Source: Methylophilus sp. (GTDB lineage Bacteria; Pseudomonadota; Gammaproteobacteria; Burkholderiales; Methylophilaceae). Taken from it: DNA of 64,000 bases. A model generated the notes under the pieces. It made no database searches. It saw nothing but the letters and a program-made list of their open reading frames with translations, and was not told the DNA's origin. A program made the translations under genes and the position numbers. The stretch is from contig NZ_SSGF01000023.1 in assembly GCF_008015755.1 (NCBI RefSeq), positions 30,686 to 94,685 on the forward strand, in the 5' to 3' direction. This document shows, in pieces, positions 18,320 to 26,105 of this stretch (positions are counted from its first letter, which is position 1; each line of letters starts with the position of its first letter).

Positions 18320-19537
18320 CTAGCGTATGAGGGTGGGCTCGACGACTTTCCAATAACGGCTGAAGCGCATCAACTGATGATCACTTAACGAGGCTGCGGT
18401 CAGCTGAGGCTCAGGACGCCATTCCATATTGAGTTCGCTGACTGCCTGCTTTAGGGCTTTTTGTGGCGTGTCTTGGGTCAGGATACGTCCCTGCGTGCGC
18501 CGCGCCAGCACTTGGCTAGTTGCGCCGATCCATACTTCGACCTCTGGCATTTCAGCCAGGCAGTCGGCCATGAATTGCAGGCGCTTGAGTGGCCAGGCTT
18601 GGTATAACGCCGGGTCAAACACAAAGAGGGCAGGCAGATTAAATGCCGAGAGCGCATGTGACGGCGAGAGCATTTCGTCATGCACCCAGACCAGGGTGGC
18701 GACGCCTTTGGGACTGGACTTAGGCGGGTGCAGCTGATGCGTGATGGGTTTTTCATCGCCAACCGCATCCGTAAATAATTGCTGCTGCAATTGCTCATAG
18801 CTGGCATCAAACGGACAGCGCACGCGACATTGTCGGCACCAGGACTCCCCACCAAATTTCAGCAGGTTCTCTTTGTTGAACAGATAGGGTTTGCTGCTAA
18901 AGCTGGAGGCAATCCATTGCCAGGAGAGATGGTTGGAAGCGATATTCCCATCTAGTAGCTGGGATTCAAACCACGCCGCCGCTTGGCGCCAGTCTATTTT
19001 TAGCCAATGGATGACATAGGCCGCAAACCACATGCGTGCATGGTTGTGCACATAGCCGACCTTCTGCAGCTGATGCACAATGTCATCCATACACACCAAA
19101 CCGGTAAAGCCTTGGGCAATAAAGTCTGGCATGGGCTGGCTGCCCAACACCACTTTTGGCTGCTCCATTGGCTGCATGATTGCGTCACCAAAGCGATACC
19201 ATCCCTGACGAAAATAATCACGATAAGCGAGCTCTGCGATTAGTTTGTGCCCGCGTTTACCAAAACGCGCACGCACATCGGCCACGGTTTCTGGCAGAGA
19301 CAGGCAGCCATGGCGCAAATAGGGTGAAAGCCCGGTCACTGCCCCCGATAATTGGTTGCGGGTGCGTGCATACTCCTCCGCATTTGCCGCGGATAATCGT
19401 TGCAGTGCAGCAAGCCGACCGCCTTGCCAAGGCGGGGATAAATCTGGCCCGGCGGCTTGCGGAAAGTAGTCACGGATTTGTGCCAGCCGTTCGTAACGGT
19501 CAGAGGCAAGCGTGATACGCGTAGGCGGTTGAGTCAT
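18320..19537 (-). CDS. Photolyase/cryptochrome-like flavoprotein, apparently circularly permuted
   Basis: The first 270 or so residues are a photolyase FAD-binding helical domain: LSPYLRHGCLS, the ELAYRDYFRQGWYRFG segment, VHNHARMWFAAYVIHWL, LDGNIASNHLSWQWIASSF and SKPYLFN. A normal photolyase has an alpha/beta antenna domain before this; here nothing precedes it, and after residue 295 comes a stretch that looks like that domain in shortened form (GVATLVWVHDEML, then HALSAFNLPALFVFDP, KRLQFMADCLAEM, WIGATSQVLARR). Between the two is CRQCRVRC. The start is ATG 19537 (MTQPPTRITLASDRYER); the frame extends 13 codons further without support. Repair of UV dimers or a light-sensing role are both possible. 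It lies just upstream of valS on the same strand. Confidence 0.75.
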   Translation of the reverse strand: MTQPPTRITLASDRYERLAQIRDYFPQAAGPDLSPPWQGGRLAALQRLSAANAEEYARTRNQLSGAVTGLSPYLRHGCLSLPETVADVRARFGKRGHKLIAELAYRDYFRQGWYRFGDAIMQPMEQPKVVLGSQPMPDFIAQGFTGLVCMDDIVHQLQKVGYVHNHARMWFAAYVIHWLKIDWRQAAAWFESQLLDGNIASNHLSWQWIASSFSSKPYLFNKENLLKFGGESWCRQCRVRCPFDASYEQLQQQLFTDAVGDEKPITHQLHPPKSSPKGVATLVWVHDEMLSPSHALSAFNLPALFVFDPALYQAWPLKRLQFMADCLAEMPEVEVWIGATSQVLARRTQGRILTQDTPQKALKQAVSELNMEWRPEPQLTAASLSDHQLMRFSRYWKVVEPTLIR

Positions 19538-19645
19538 TGCAACATTCTGACACAAGTAGACATGCCATGCCTTCAATTATTCATTGTTGCGCAAGGGGCG
19601 TTTATGCAGACCACATGGCTTTTTGTATTGCGTAATTTCAGGCGT

Positions 19646-20557
19646 TTAAGTAAATAGTTCGACCAGCGTATGGCCTCGCCAGAACCACAGTGCGCCTGCA
19701 ACGGCCAGAAATAGAACGGTTAAATGCACGGCACCCCAGCATCGATAGGTATTGCGTAGCTTTTGTGGCGATAGGTTGGATAATAGAAATGGCCGGCCAT
19801 TCTTTGGCGCCCGCATCACATGGATGCCATCTGCTGCGCGGATCTCTCGATGTTCTTTTTCGACTTCACGCATAGCCGCTCTGCGTGCTAACTCCCATTC
19901 TTGCAGGTCAATCTCGCCATTATCATTCAGGTCAAAGCGCTGCAACAAAGAGTGTTTGTTTTCCTTCCAGGATGTTAGCAAGACGGCTACATCAGCGTTC
20001 AAATCAAGCATGGTGTTGGCACCACCTATGGTTGCAAACTCGCCCAAGACATATACTGCGTCGCTTCTCAGCAGCTCCTCCACGTATTTAAAGCTGCCTT
20101 GGCTGACCACCCGGTGATTCGGCGCAATGACTTCTGCATGATCTGGATCGATCACACAGCTGCCCGTGCCGTCGCTTATCTCTATCATACTGTCACTGGT
20201 ATGATTGCTGACCTGGCGCCAGCCTTTATCTTCTTTTTCATAGACGCGATAACGGTACCAGATACAGCGGGTGTGGCTGTAGGGGCTAATGAGTAAATTG
20301 GTATACGCCATTGCAGTGTGCCCATACAGTTCAACATAGCCTTGAGCCGCGGAGGCGATGCGCGAGGTGGGTGTGTCTGAAATGACGCGACATCTTTGGT
20401 AGTTGGCTGCCCAGGCCCAGAGACTGATGAGGCCGATCACACAGCAACAGCCTATCCATACCCGTTGATTGTGGGCATACACAGCCATCAGCAGCAAGGT
20501 CAGATGGCCAACGGACGTGATCGCATCGTTATCGTGACCGCGTAAAAACTGCAACAT
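19646..20557 (-). CDS. GIDE-domain membrane protein with EF-hand
   Basis: The protein of 303 residues resembles bacterial members of the GIDE family (related to the membrane domain of the MAPL/MUL1 E3 ligase, without the RING finger), often encoded beside LemA. It has two hydrophobic helices near residues 13-29 and 33-51, the GIDE-like domain at about 55-195 (YGHTAMAYTNLLISPYS, CIWYRYRVYEKED, SDSMIEISDGTGSCVIDP) and a last helix at about 278-297. Between them is a canonical calcium-binding EF-hand loop, residues 209-220 (D-x-N-x-N-G-x-I-D-x-x-E). The molecular function is unknown. It follows lemA by eight bases and is surely cotranscribed. Confidence 0.75.
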   Translation of the reverse strand: MLQFLRGHDNDAITSVGHLTLLLMAVYAHNQRVWIGCCCVIGLISLWAWAANYQRCRVISDTPTSRIASAAQGYVELYGHTAMAYTNLLISPYSHTRCIWYRYRVYEKEDKGWRQVSNHTSDSMIEISDGTGSCVIDPDHAEVIAPNHRVVSQGSFKYVEELLRSDAVYVLGEFATIGGANTMLDLNADVAVLLTSWKENKHSLLQRFDLNDNGEIDLQEWELARRAAMREVEKEHREIRAADGIHVMRAPKNGRPFLLSNLSPQKLRNTYRCWGAVHLTVLFLAVAGALWFWRGHTLVELFT

Positions 20558-20565
20558 GGAGCCAC

Positions 20566-21132
20566 TTAACTATTAAAGCGTTTGCCGATATCGATGTCTC
20601 GTAATTCTTCGCTGGCAAAACGCATGAGCTCAAAGCGCGGAAAGTGAAAGAGTTTTGCCACTAACAGATCGGGAAACTGTTCGATACGTACGTTGTTGAT
20701 ATTTACGCTTTCATTATAGAACTCACGACGGTCAGCAATGGCGTTCTCTAGCCCACTGATGCGGGATTGCAAATGCAGGAAATTCTCGTTGGCTTTTAAT
20801 TCGGGATAGGCTTCTGCCACGGCAAACAAATGGCCCAAGCCCGTGCGCAATGCGCCTTCGGCGGTCCCCAAGGCGTTCACGTCGTGCGACTGCTGCGCTT
20901 TAGACACCTGTGACCTGGCTAACATGACCCTTTCCAACGTGTCTTGTTCATGCTTCATATATTGTTTGCAGGTATCAATCAGTTTAGGCAGTTCGTCATG
21001 ACGCTGCTTGAGCAGTATTTCAATATTCGACCAGGCCTTGGCAATGTTGTTTTTAACGCTGACCAAACTGTTATACAGCATGATGATATAAAGCGCTAAC
21101 ACTGCGAATATGACTAAGGCGATGATCTCCAT
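20566..21132 (-). CDS. lemA: LemA family protein
   Basis: LemA proteins have an N-terminal membrane helix and a cytoplasmic or periplasmic four-helix bundle; their exact role is not settled. Here residues 1-20 form the helix (IIALVIFAVLALYIIMLYN), followed by the signature SLVSVKNNIAKAWSNIEILLKQRHDELPKL region and YPELKANENFLHLQ. The length of 188 matches the family. It is the first gene of a two-gene unit with the GIDE protein and is divergent from the NfeD gene; the 126-base intergenic region must hold both promoters, though I see no strong box. Confidence 0.93.
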   Translation of the reverse strand: MEIIALVIFAVLALYIIMLYNSLVSVKNNIAKAWSNIEILLKQRHDELPKLIDTCKQYMKHEQDTLERVMLARSQVSKAQQSHDVNALGTAEGALRTGLGHLFAVAEAYPELKANENFLHLQSRISGLENAIADRREFYNESVNINNVRIEQFPDLLVAKLFHFPRFELMRFASEELRDIDIGKRFNS

Positions 21133-21258
21133 AATGCTCCCTGTTTGGTAATGATGTTAAGCGGATAACCTAGGGCATGCTAATACAGACAGGGCCATGA
21201 CCATGGATGTAATAGGCAGCAAAAATACGTTCTTTTCTGGTAGGATGTATTTAAAACA

Positions 21259-21720
21259 ATGGGGGTGAGCACGGTGCAACTGGTCTTGAGTTGGGGCGCT
21301 ATTGGTCTGATTTTATTGTGTCTGGAAATGATGTCCGGGACTTTGTATTTGCTTTGGCCGGGTGTCTCTGCTTTGGTCATGGCGTTGTTTTCCTGGGTAT
21401 TCCCAGCCTTTAGTCTGGCCTGGCAAATCGTCATCTATGCCATGTTTTCCGTATTGGCCGTCGCCATCTGGCGCAAGCGCGAACAAGCGCATCCGGCCCC
21501 GCGTGTCGGGCAGGCACAGGGGGAGGAGATTGGTCGTCAGGGCGTGATCACCTCGGCCGTCAGCCCGGCGCAGCCAGGCAAAATTCGGTTTAGCCAGGGC
21601 GTGATGGGCAGCAAGGAATGGACCGCCTTTGCAGACGTAGACATCGCGGTCGATCAGCCTGCCAGAATCATCGCAGTGGAAGGCAATGGCTTGCGTGTTA
21701 CGCCACATACACAACACTAA
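21259..21720 (+). CDS. NfeD-like membrane protein
   Basis: This short-form NfeD protein has 153 residues: two to three membrane helices in the first 75 residues, then an OB-fold-like soluble domain (about 85-150) with GRQGVITSAVSPAQPGKIRF and EWTAFADVDI, where longer family members have GxxGxaxtdLrPxGxv. NfeD proteins pair with SPFH proteins and are thought to organise membrane microdomains or modulate the partner's oligomer. The SPFH partner is encoded 70 bases downstream. The ATG at 21259 is used; a GTG at 21274 with GGGGGTGAG before it is a credible alternative start that would shorten the protein by five residues. Confidence 0.85.
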   Translation: MGVSTVQLVLSWGAIGLILLCLEMMSGTLYLLWPGVSALVMALFSWVFPAFSLAWQIVIYAMFSVLAVAIWRKREQAHPAPRVGQAQGEEIGRQGVITSAVSPAQPGKIRFSQGVMGSKEWTAFADVDIAVDQPARIIAVEGNGLRVTPHTQH

Positions 21721-21790
21721 ACCACACTAGCCCAAGGCTTTTGGGGCGGCTGCATGCAGCTGCTCAATATTTTTCAGCAGAGGAAACCAC

Positions 21791-22633
21791 ATGGAAATCA
21801 GCATCATCATATTGATATTGGCGGTTATCGCCATCGTTAAAGGCGTACGGATTGTGCCGCAGGGCGAAGAGTGGGTGGTGGAGCGCCTGGGTAAATTTGC
21901 CGGCATTTTAACGCCGGGCTTGCATGTGATTAACCCGGTTTTAAGTACGGTCAGCTACAAGGTCACGACCAAGGATATTATCCTCGATGTGCCTGAGCAA
22001 GAAGTGATTACGCGCGATAACGCTGTGATTTTGGCCAATGCCGTCGCGTTTATCAAGGTGACTAATATTGAGCGCGCCGTCTATGGCATCGAGAATTTTA
22101 AAGAGGCCATGCGCAATATGGTCCAAACCAGTTTGCGCTCGATTATCGGCGGCATGGATTTAAACCATGCATTGACGTCACGTGACCGTATCAAGGCCGA
22201 GTTGAAAGAGGCGATTGCCGATGAGGCGCTGGATTGGGGCCTGACCGTGAAAAGCGTTGAAATTCAGGATATTAAGCCCTCGGCCAATATGCAGGATGCC
22301 ATGGAAAGGCAAGCCGCAGCCGAGCGTGAGCGCGTGGCGGTAGTCACCGAGGCCGAAGGCGCCAAGCAGTCTCTGATTTTGAATGCAGAGGCGCGCCTAG
22401 AAGCGGCGCGCAAAGATGCAGAAGCACAGATGGTGGGTGCCAAAGCGTCGGCTGAGGCGATCAAAATGATTACCGAAGCGGTCAAAGAAAACAACGCCTC
22501 GGCCACCTTTTTGCTGGGCGACCGTTATATTCAATCCCTACATAAAATGGCAGATTCTAATAACAGTAAAATTGTTGTCATGCCAGGCGATGTGGTGAGC
22601 GCCGTGAAAAGCCTAGTTGGCGGCGGCAAATAA
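21791..22633 (+). CDS. SPFH/band 7 (stomatin-like) membrane protein
   Basis: The protein belongs to the stomatin/prohibitin superfamily that forms ring-like oligomers in the membrane. It has an N-terminal hydrophobic helix (residues 3-17), the SPFH domain (about 18-175: VPQGEEWVVERLGKF, PGLHVINPV, VPEQEVITRDNAV, RSIIGGMDLNHALTSRDRI, VEIQDIKPSANMQDAM) and a charged Ala/Glu coiled coil (about 180-245). It corresponds to the QmcA/slipin type. The NfeD-like gene just upstream is its usual partner. The product may help quality control of membrane proteins, but no protease gene is adjacent. Confidence 0.92.
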   Translation: MEISIIILILAVIAIVKGVRIVPQGEEWVVERLGKFAGILTPGLHVINPVLSTVSYKVTTKDIILDVPEQEVITRDNAVILANAVAFIKVTNIERAVYGIENFKEAMRNMVQTSLRSIIGGMDLNHALTSRDRIKAELKEAIADEALDWGLTVKSVEIQDIKPSANMQDAMERQAAAERERVAVVTEAEGAKQSLILNAEARLEAARKDAEAQMVGAKASAEAIKMITEAVKENNASATFLLGDRYIQSLHKMADSNNSKIVVMPGDVVSAVKSLVGGGK

Positions 22634-22655
22634 CCCCGTATTGTTAACCGTTTTA

Positions 22656-22687
22656 CCAGCTGCGTGATGATCTACCTGCGCAGCTGG
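22656..22687 (+). terminator. Stem-loop after the SPFH gene (weak terminator candidate)
   Basis: CCAGCTGCG (22656-22664) pairs perfectly with CGCAGCTGG (22679-22687) around a 14-base loop. No T-run follows, so termination would be Rho-assisted or partial; the hairpin separates the NfeD/SPFH pair from the transglutaminase operon. Confidence 0.35.
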
Positions 22688-22740
22688 CATATTTCCTGCA
22701 TCTCACTGCTTAAAATCATAATCTCTAAAGAGGAGTGGCA

Positions 22741-25700
22741 GTGGCTATCCGTGTCGCTTTACATCACCGCACAAGTTATCAATTTGACCGCCTGGTCAGC
22801 CTGTCTCCACATGAAGTCCGCCTGAAACCAGCCGCGCATGCGCGTACGCCAGTGCTGTCGTATTCATTGACGGTCAATCCGGAAAAGCATTTTATCAATT
22901 GGCAACAGGACCCTTACGGTAACTATATCGCCAGGTTTGTATTCCCCGAAATGGTGCGCGCGCTCGATTTTACGGTCGATTTAGTGGCGGACATGACGGT
23001 GATTAACCCGTTTGATTTTTTTGTGGAAAAGTATGCTGAGCATTTTCCATTTAATTACACCGAGCAGCAGGCGTTTGAGTTAACCGCTTATCTGCAAGCG
23101 GAGCCGATGGGGCCTTTATTGCAACAGTGGATGGAGGTGATTCGCCGCGAAGTGGTGCAGCCCGAGGTTGGCATTGTCGATTTTTTAGTGGCGGTTAACC
23201 AGCGGCTGCAAGGCGATATCGGCTATACCGTGCGGATGGAGCCCGGCATACAAACGCCAGAAGACACATTGCAAAAACGCACCGGCTCTTGCCGTGACTC
23301 TGCCTGGTTGCTGGTGCAAATCATGCGCCAGCTTGGGCTGGCGGCGCGCTTTGTGTCTGGGTATTTGATACAACTGAAAGCCGATGTGGAGGCGCTGGAC
23401 GGCCCCAGTGGCACCACGGTGGACTTTACTGACCTGCATGCCTGGACCGAGGTGTTTATCCCTGGTGCTGGTTGGGTCGGACTGGACCCAACCTCAGGCT
23501 TGATGGCGGGCGAGGGGCATATTCCACTGGCTTGTACGGCACTGCCGTCGTCAGCGGCGCCTGTGACGGGCCTGGTCGACGTGGCAGAAGTGACATTTAG
23601 CCATGAAATGACGGTGACGCGCATTCATGAAGACCCGCGCGTGACCAAGCCTTACAGCGAGCAAGACTGGCAGGCCATTGTCAAACTGGGCGAGCAGGTC
23701 GACACACAACTCACCAAGATGGATGTGCGCCTGACGCAGGGCGGTGAGCCGACGTTTGTCTCGATTGATGATATGGACGGCGCGCAATGGAACACCTTGG
23801 CGCTGGGGGAGCATAAGCGGCAACTGGCCGGTGAGCTGGCATTGCGTCTCAAGGCGCACTTTGCGCCTAACGGCTTTTTGCATTACGGCCAAGGTAAGTG
23901 GTATCCCGGCGAGCCCTTGCCGCGCTGGGCGATTAATATGTACTGGCGCCCCGATGGCAAGCCGGTATGGCACGATGCCAGCCTGTTCTCTGCCGAAGGT
24001 AGTCACGATGGCTATACGGTCAAACAGGCGCAGACATTTGCCATGCATCTGTCAGACCTGTTAGGTTTTCCAGCAGCTTGTGTAGTGCCCGCCTATGAAG
24101 ACGTGTGGTCTTTGGCGCAGCAGGAGCAACAATTAGCGCACAATATTGATCCTCTTAATGCCGATTTGACCGATAGCGCTGAGCGCAAGCAATTGGCCAA
24201 TGTGCTGAATCAGGGCTTGGGCAAGGTGGTGGGTTATGTCATGCCATTAAAACCCGTCGAGTCTGAAGCGGCGGGCGAGTGGTTAACCAGCAAATGGCCG
24301 TTGCGGCGCGAGCACCTTTACCTGCTGGCGGGGGATTCGCCGATGGGGCTGCGCCTGCCATTGTCTTCATTGCCATGGCAGTTACCAGCGGATATTGAGC
24401 CTGAGTTTGCGCTGGATACCTTCGCCGAACAAACTGCGCTGGCCGATGCCAAGCTGCCCAAAGTCAGGCTCAAGCACAAAACCAGCCAGCCGACAGCACG
24501 CGAAGTGATTCACACCGCCTTGTGCGTGCAAGTGCGGCAAGGCCGTTTATATGTGTTTATGCCGCCAGTGACCCGGCTGGAAGATTATCTGGATTTGCTA
24601 AGCGCGGTGGAGCAGACGGCGAGTGATCTTAAACTCAAGTTGTGGCTGGAGGGGTATACCCCGCCGCGGGATAGTCGTTTGAAATTACTCAGTGTCACAC
24701 CTGACCCGGGCGTGATTGAAGTGAATATCCATCCGGCCAATTGTTGGCAAGACCTGGTGGCAAATGTCAGTCACTTGTATGAAGCGGCGCGCTTGTGCAG
24801 ACTCGGCACCGAGAAATTTATGCTGGATGGTCGCCACACTGGCACTGGCGGCGGTAATCACGTGACGCTGGGCGGCGAAACGGCGGCGGATAGCCCCTTG
24901 CTGCGGCGCCCGGATGTACTGCGCAGCCTGATTACCTACTGGCAGAACCACCCAGCGTTGTCTTATCTGTTTTCTGGCACCTTTATTGGCCCCACGAGCC
25001 AAGCACCTCGCGTGGACGAAGCGCGCGATGACAATTTATATGAGCTCGGCATCGCTTTCCAGCAGATGGAAAAAATGTTGCCACCGGGCGAAGAAAGCGC
25101 CCAGCCCTGGTTGGTTGACCGCTTGTTACGGCATTTGCTGGTGGATTTAACCGGTAATACGCATCGGGCTGAGTTTTCTATCGATAAATTATACTCACCT
25201 GACGGCCCGACCGGTCGGCTGGGGCTGGTGGAGTTCAGAGCGTTTGAAATGCCGCCGCATGCACGCATGAGTTTGTTGCAATGCTTGTTGTTACGCGCCT
25301 TAGTCGCACGTTTCTGGAAAACGCCTTACACCGGCAAACTGGTGCATTGGGGCACAGAGTTACATGACCGCTGGATGCTGCCCCATTTTGTGGCGCAAGA
25401 CATGGCCGACGTGGTGGCCGATTTGCGCGCCGCGGGCTATGCCTTTGAGCAACGCTGGTTTGAGCCGTTTGTTGAGTTCCGGTTTCCACGCTATGGTACG
25501 GTGGCTTATCACGGCGTTGAGCTCGAGTTGCGGCAGGCGATTGAGCCTTGGAACGTGCTGGGTGAAGAGGTCTCCGCTGGCGGCACCGCTCGCTATGTTG
25601 ACTCGTCTGTAGAACGCATGCAATTGCGGGTGCGCGGTCTGACCGATGGTCGCCATGTGGTGACCTGTAACGGCAGACCGTTGCCGCTACAAGCGACCGG

Positions 25701-26031
25701 CAATGCCGGGGAGTATGTTGCCGGTATCCGTTTCCGCGCCTGGAACCCGTGGTCTGCATTGCATCCGACCATCCCGGTACAGGCGCCACTGGTGTTTGAC
25801 CTGGTGGATACCTGGAGTCAAAAATCGCTGGGGGGGTGCACTTACCATGTGTCGCATCCAGGTGGACGCAATTACAACACTTTCCCGGTCAATGCCAACG
25901 AGGCCGAGGCGCGTCGATTTGCCCGCTTTTGGGCGCATGGCCATACCCCAGGCAAGTTGGATGTGGTAAAAGAGTCACCGAATCCACGTTTTCCATTCAC
26001 ACTAGACCTGCGTTGGCAGGCGAATGTATGA
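22741..26031 (+). CDS. Large transglutaminase-like protein with DUF2126 domain
   Basis: The 1096-residue protein has three parts: a bacterial transglutaminase N-terminal domain (about 1-80, HHRTSYQFDRLVSLSPHEVRL-type start), a papain-fold transglutaminase core with the triad Cys184 (RTGSCRDS), His233 (DLHAWTEV) and Asp249 (GLDPTSG), and a long C-terminal DUF2126 region with DVRLTQGGEPTFVS, FLHYGQGKWYPGEPLPRWA and DGRHTGTGGGNHV. The role is not established; the core may act as an amidase or peptidase rather than a cross-linking enzyme. I place the start at GTG 22741, five bases after AGGAG; the earlier GTG at 22735 overlaps that site. It is the first gene of a three-gene operon with an ATP-grasp/Alpha-E protein and a second transglutaminase. 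Confidence 0.88.
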   Translation: MAIRVALHHRTSYQFDRLVSLSPHEVRLKPAAHARTPVLSYSLTVNPEKHFINWQQDPYGNYIARFVFPEMVRALDFTVDLVADMTVINPFDFFVEKYAEHFPFNYTEQQAFELTAYLQAEPMGPLLQQWMEVIRREVVQPEVGIVDFLVAVNQRLQGDIGYTVRMEPGIQTPEDTLQKRTGSCRDSAWLLVQIMRQLGLAARFVSGYLIQLKADVEALDGPSGTTVDFTDLHAWTEVFIPGAGWVGLDPTSGLMAGEGHIPLACTALPSSAAPVTGLVDVAEVTFSHEMTVTRIHEDPRVTKPYSEQDWQAIVKLGEQVDTQLTKMDVRLTQGGEPTFVSIDDMDGAQWNTLALGEHKRQLAGELALRLKAHFAPNGFLHYGQGKWYPGEPLPRWAINMYWRPDGKPVWHDASLFSAEGSHDGYTVKQAQTFAMHLSDLLGFPAACVVPAYEDVWSLAQQEQQLAHNIDPLNADLTDSAERKQLANVLNQGLGKVVGYVMPLKPVESEAAGEWLTSKWPLRREHLYLLAGDSPMGLRLPLSSLPWQLPADIEPEFALDTFAEQTALADAKLPKVRLKHKTSQPTAREVIHTALCVQVRQGRLYVFMPPVTRLEDYLDLLSAVEQTASDLKLKLWLEGYTPPRDSRLKLLSVTPDPGVIEVNIHPANCWQDLVANVSHLYEAARLCRLGTEKFMLDGRHTGTGGGNHVTLGGETAADSPLLRRPDVLRSLITYWQNHPALSYLFSGTFIGPTSQAPRVDEARDDNLYELGIAFQQMEKMLPPGEESAQPWLVDRLLRHLLVDLTGNTHRAEFSIDKLYSPDGPTGRLGLVEFRAFEMPPHARMSLLQCLLLRALVARFWKTPYTGKLVHWGTELHDRWMLPHFVAQDMADVVADLRAAGYAFEQRWFEPFVEFRFPRYGTVAYHGVELELRQAIEPWNVLGEEVSAGGTARYVDSSVERMQLRVRGLTDGRHVVTCNGRPLPLQATGNAGEYVAGIRFRAWNPWSALHPTIPVQAPLVFDLVDTWSQKSLGGCTYHVSHPGGRNYNTFPVNANEAEARRFARFWAHGHTPGKLDVVKESPNPRFPFTLDLRWQANV

Positions 26032-26105
26032 ACATCCTGTTACACTGATGGTCAGGTTGTTAAGGTCTTGTTGTTTAATTTGTTTTAGTCACCGTCTTAT
26101 TGCGC

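Noticed and set aside
23744..25969. Several ORFs of 80-180 residues on both strands within the large transglutaminase gene
   Set aside because: They are high-GC shadows; the main frame carries the catalytic triad and DUF2126 motifs without interruption.
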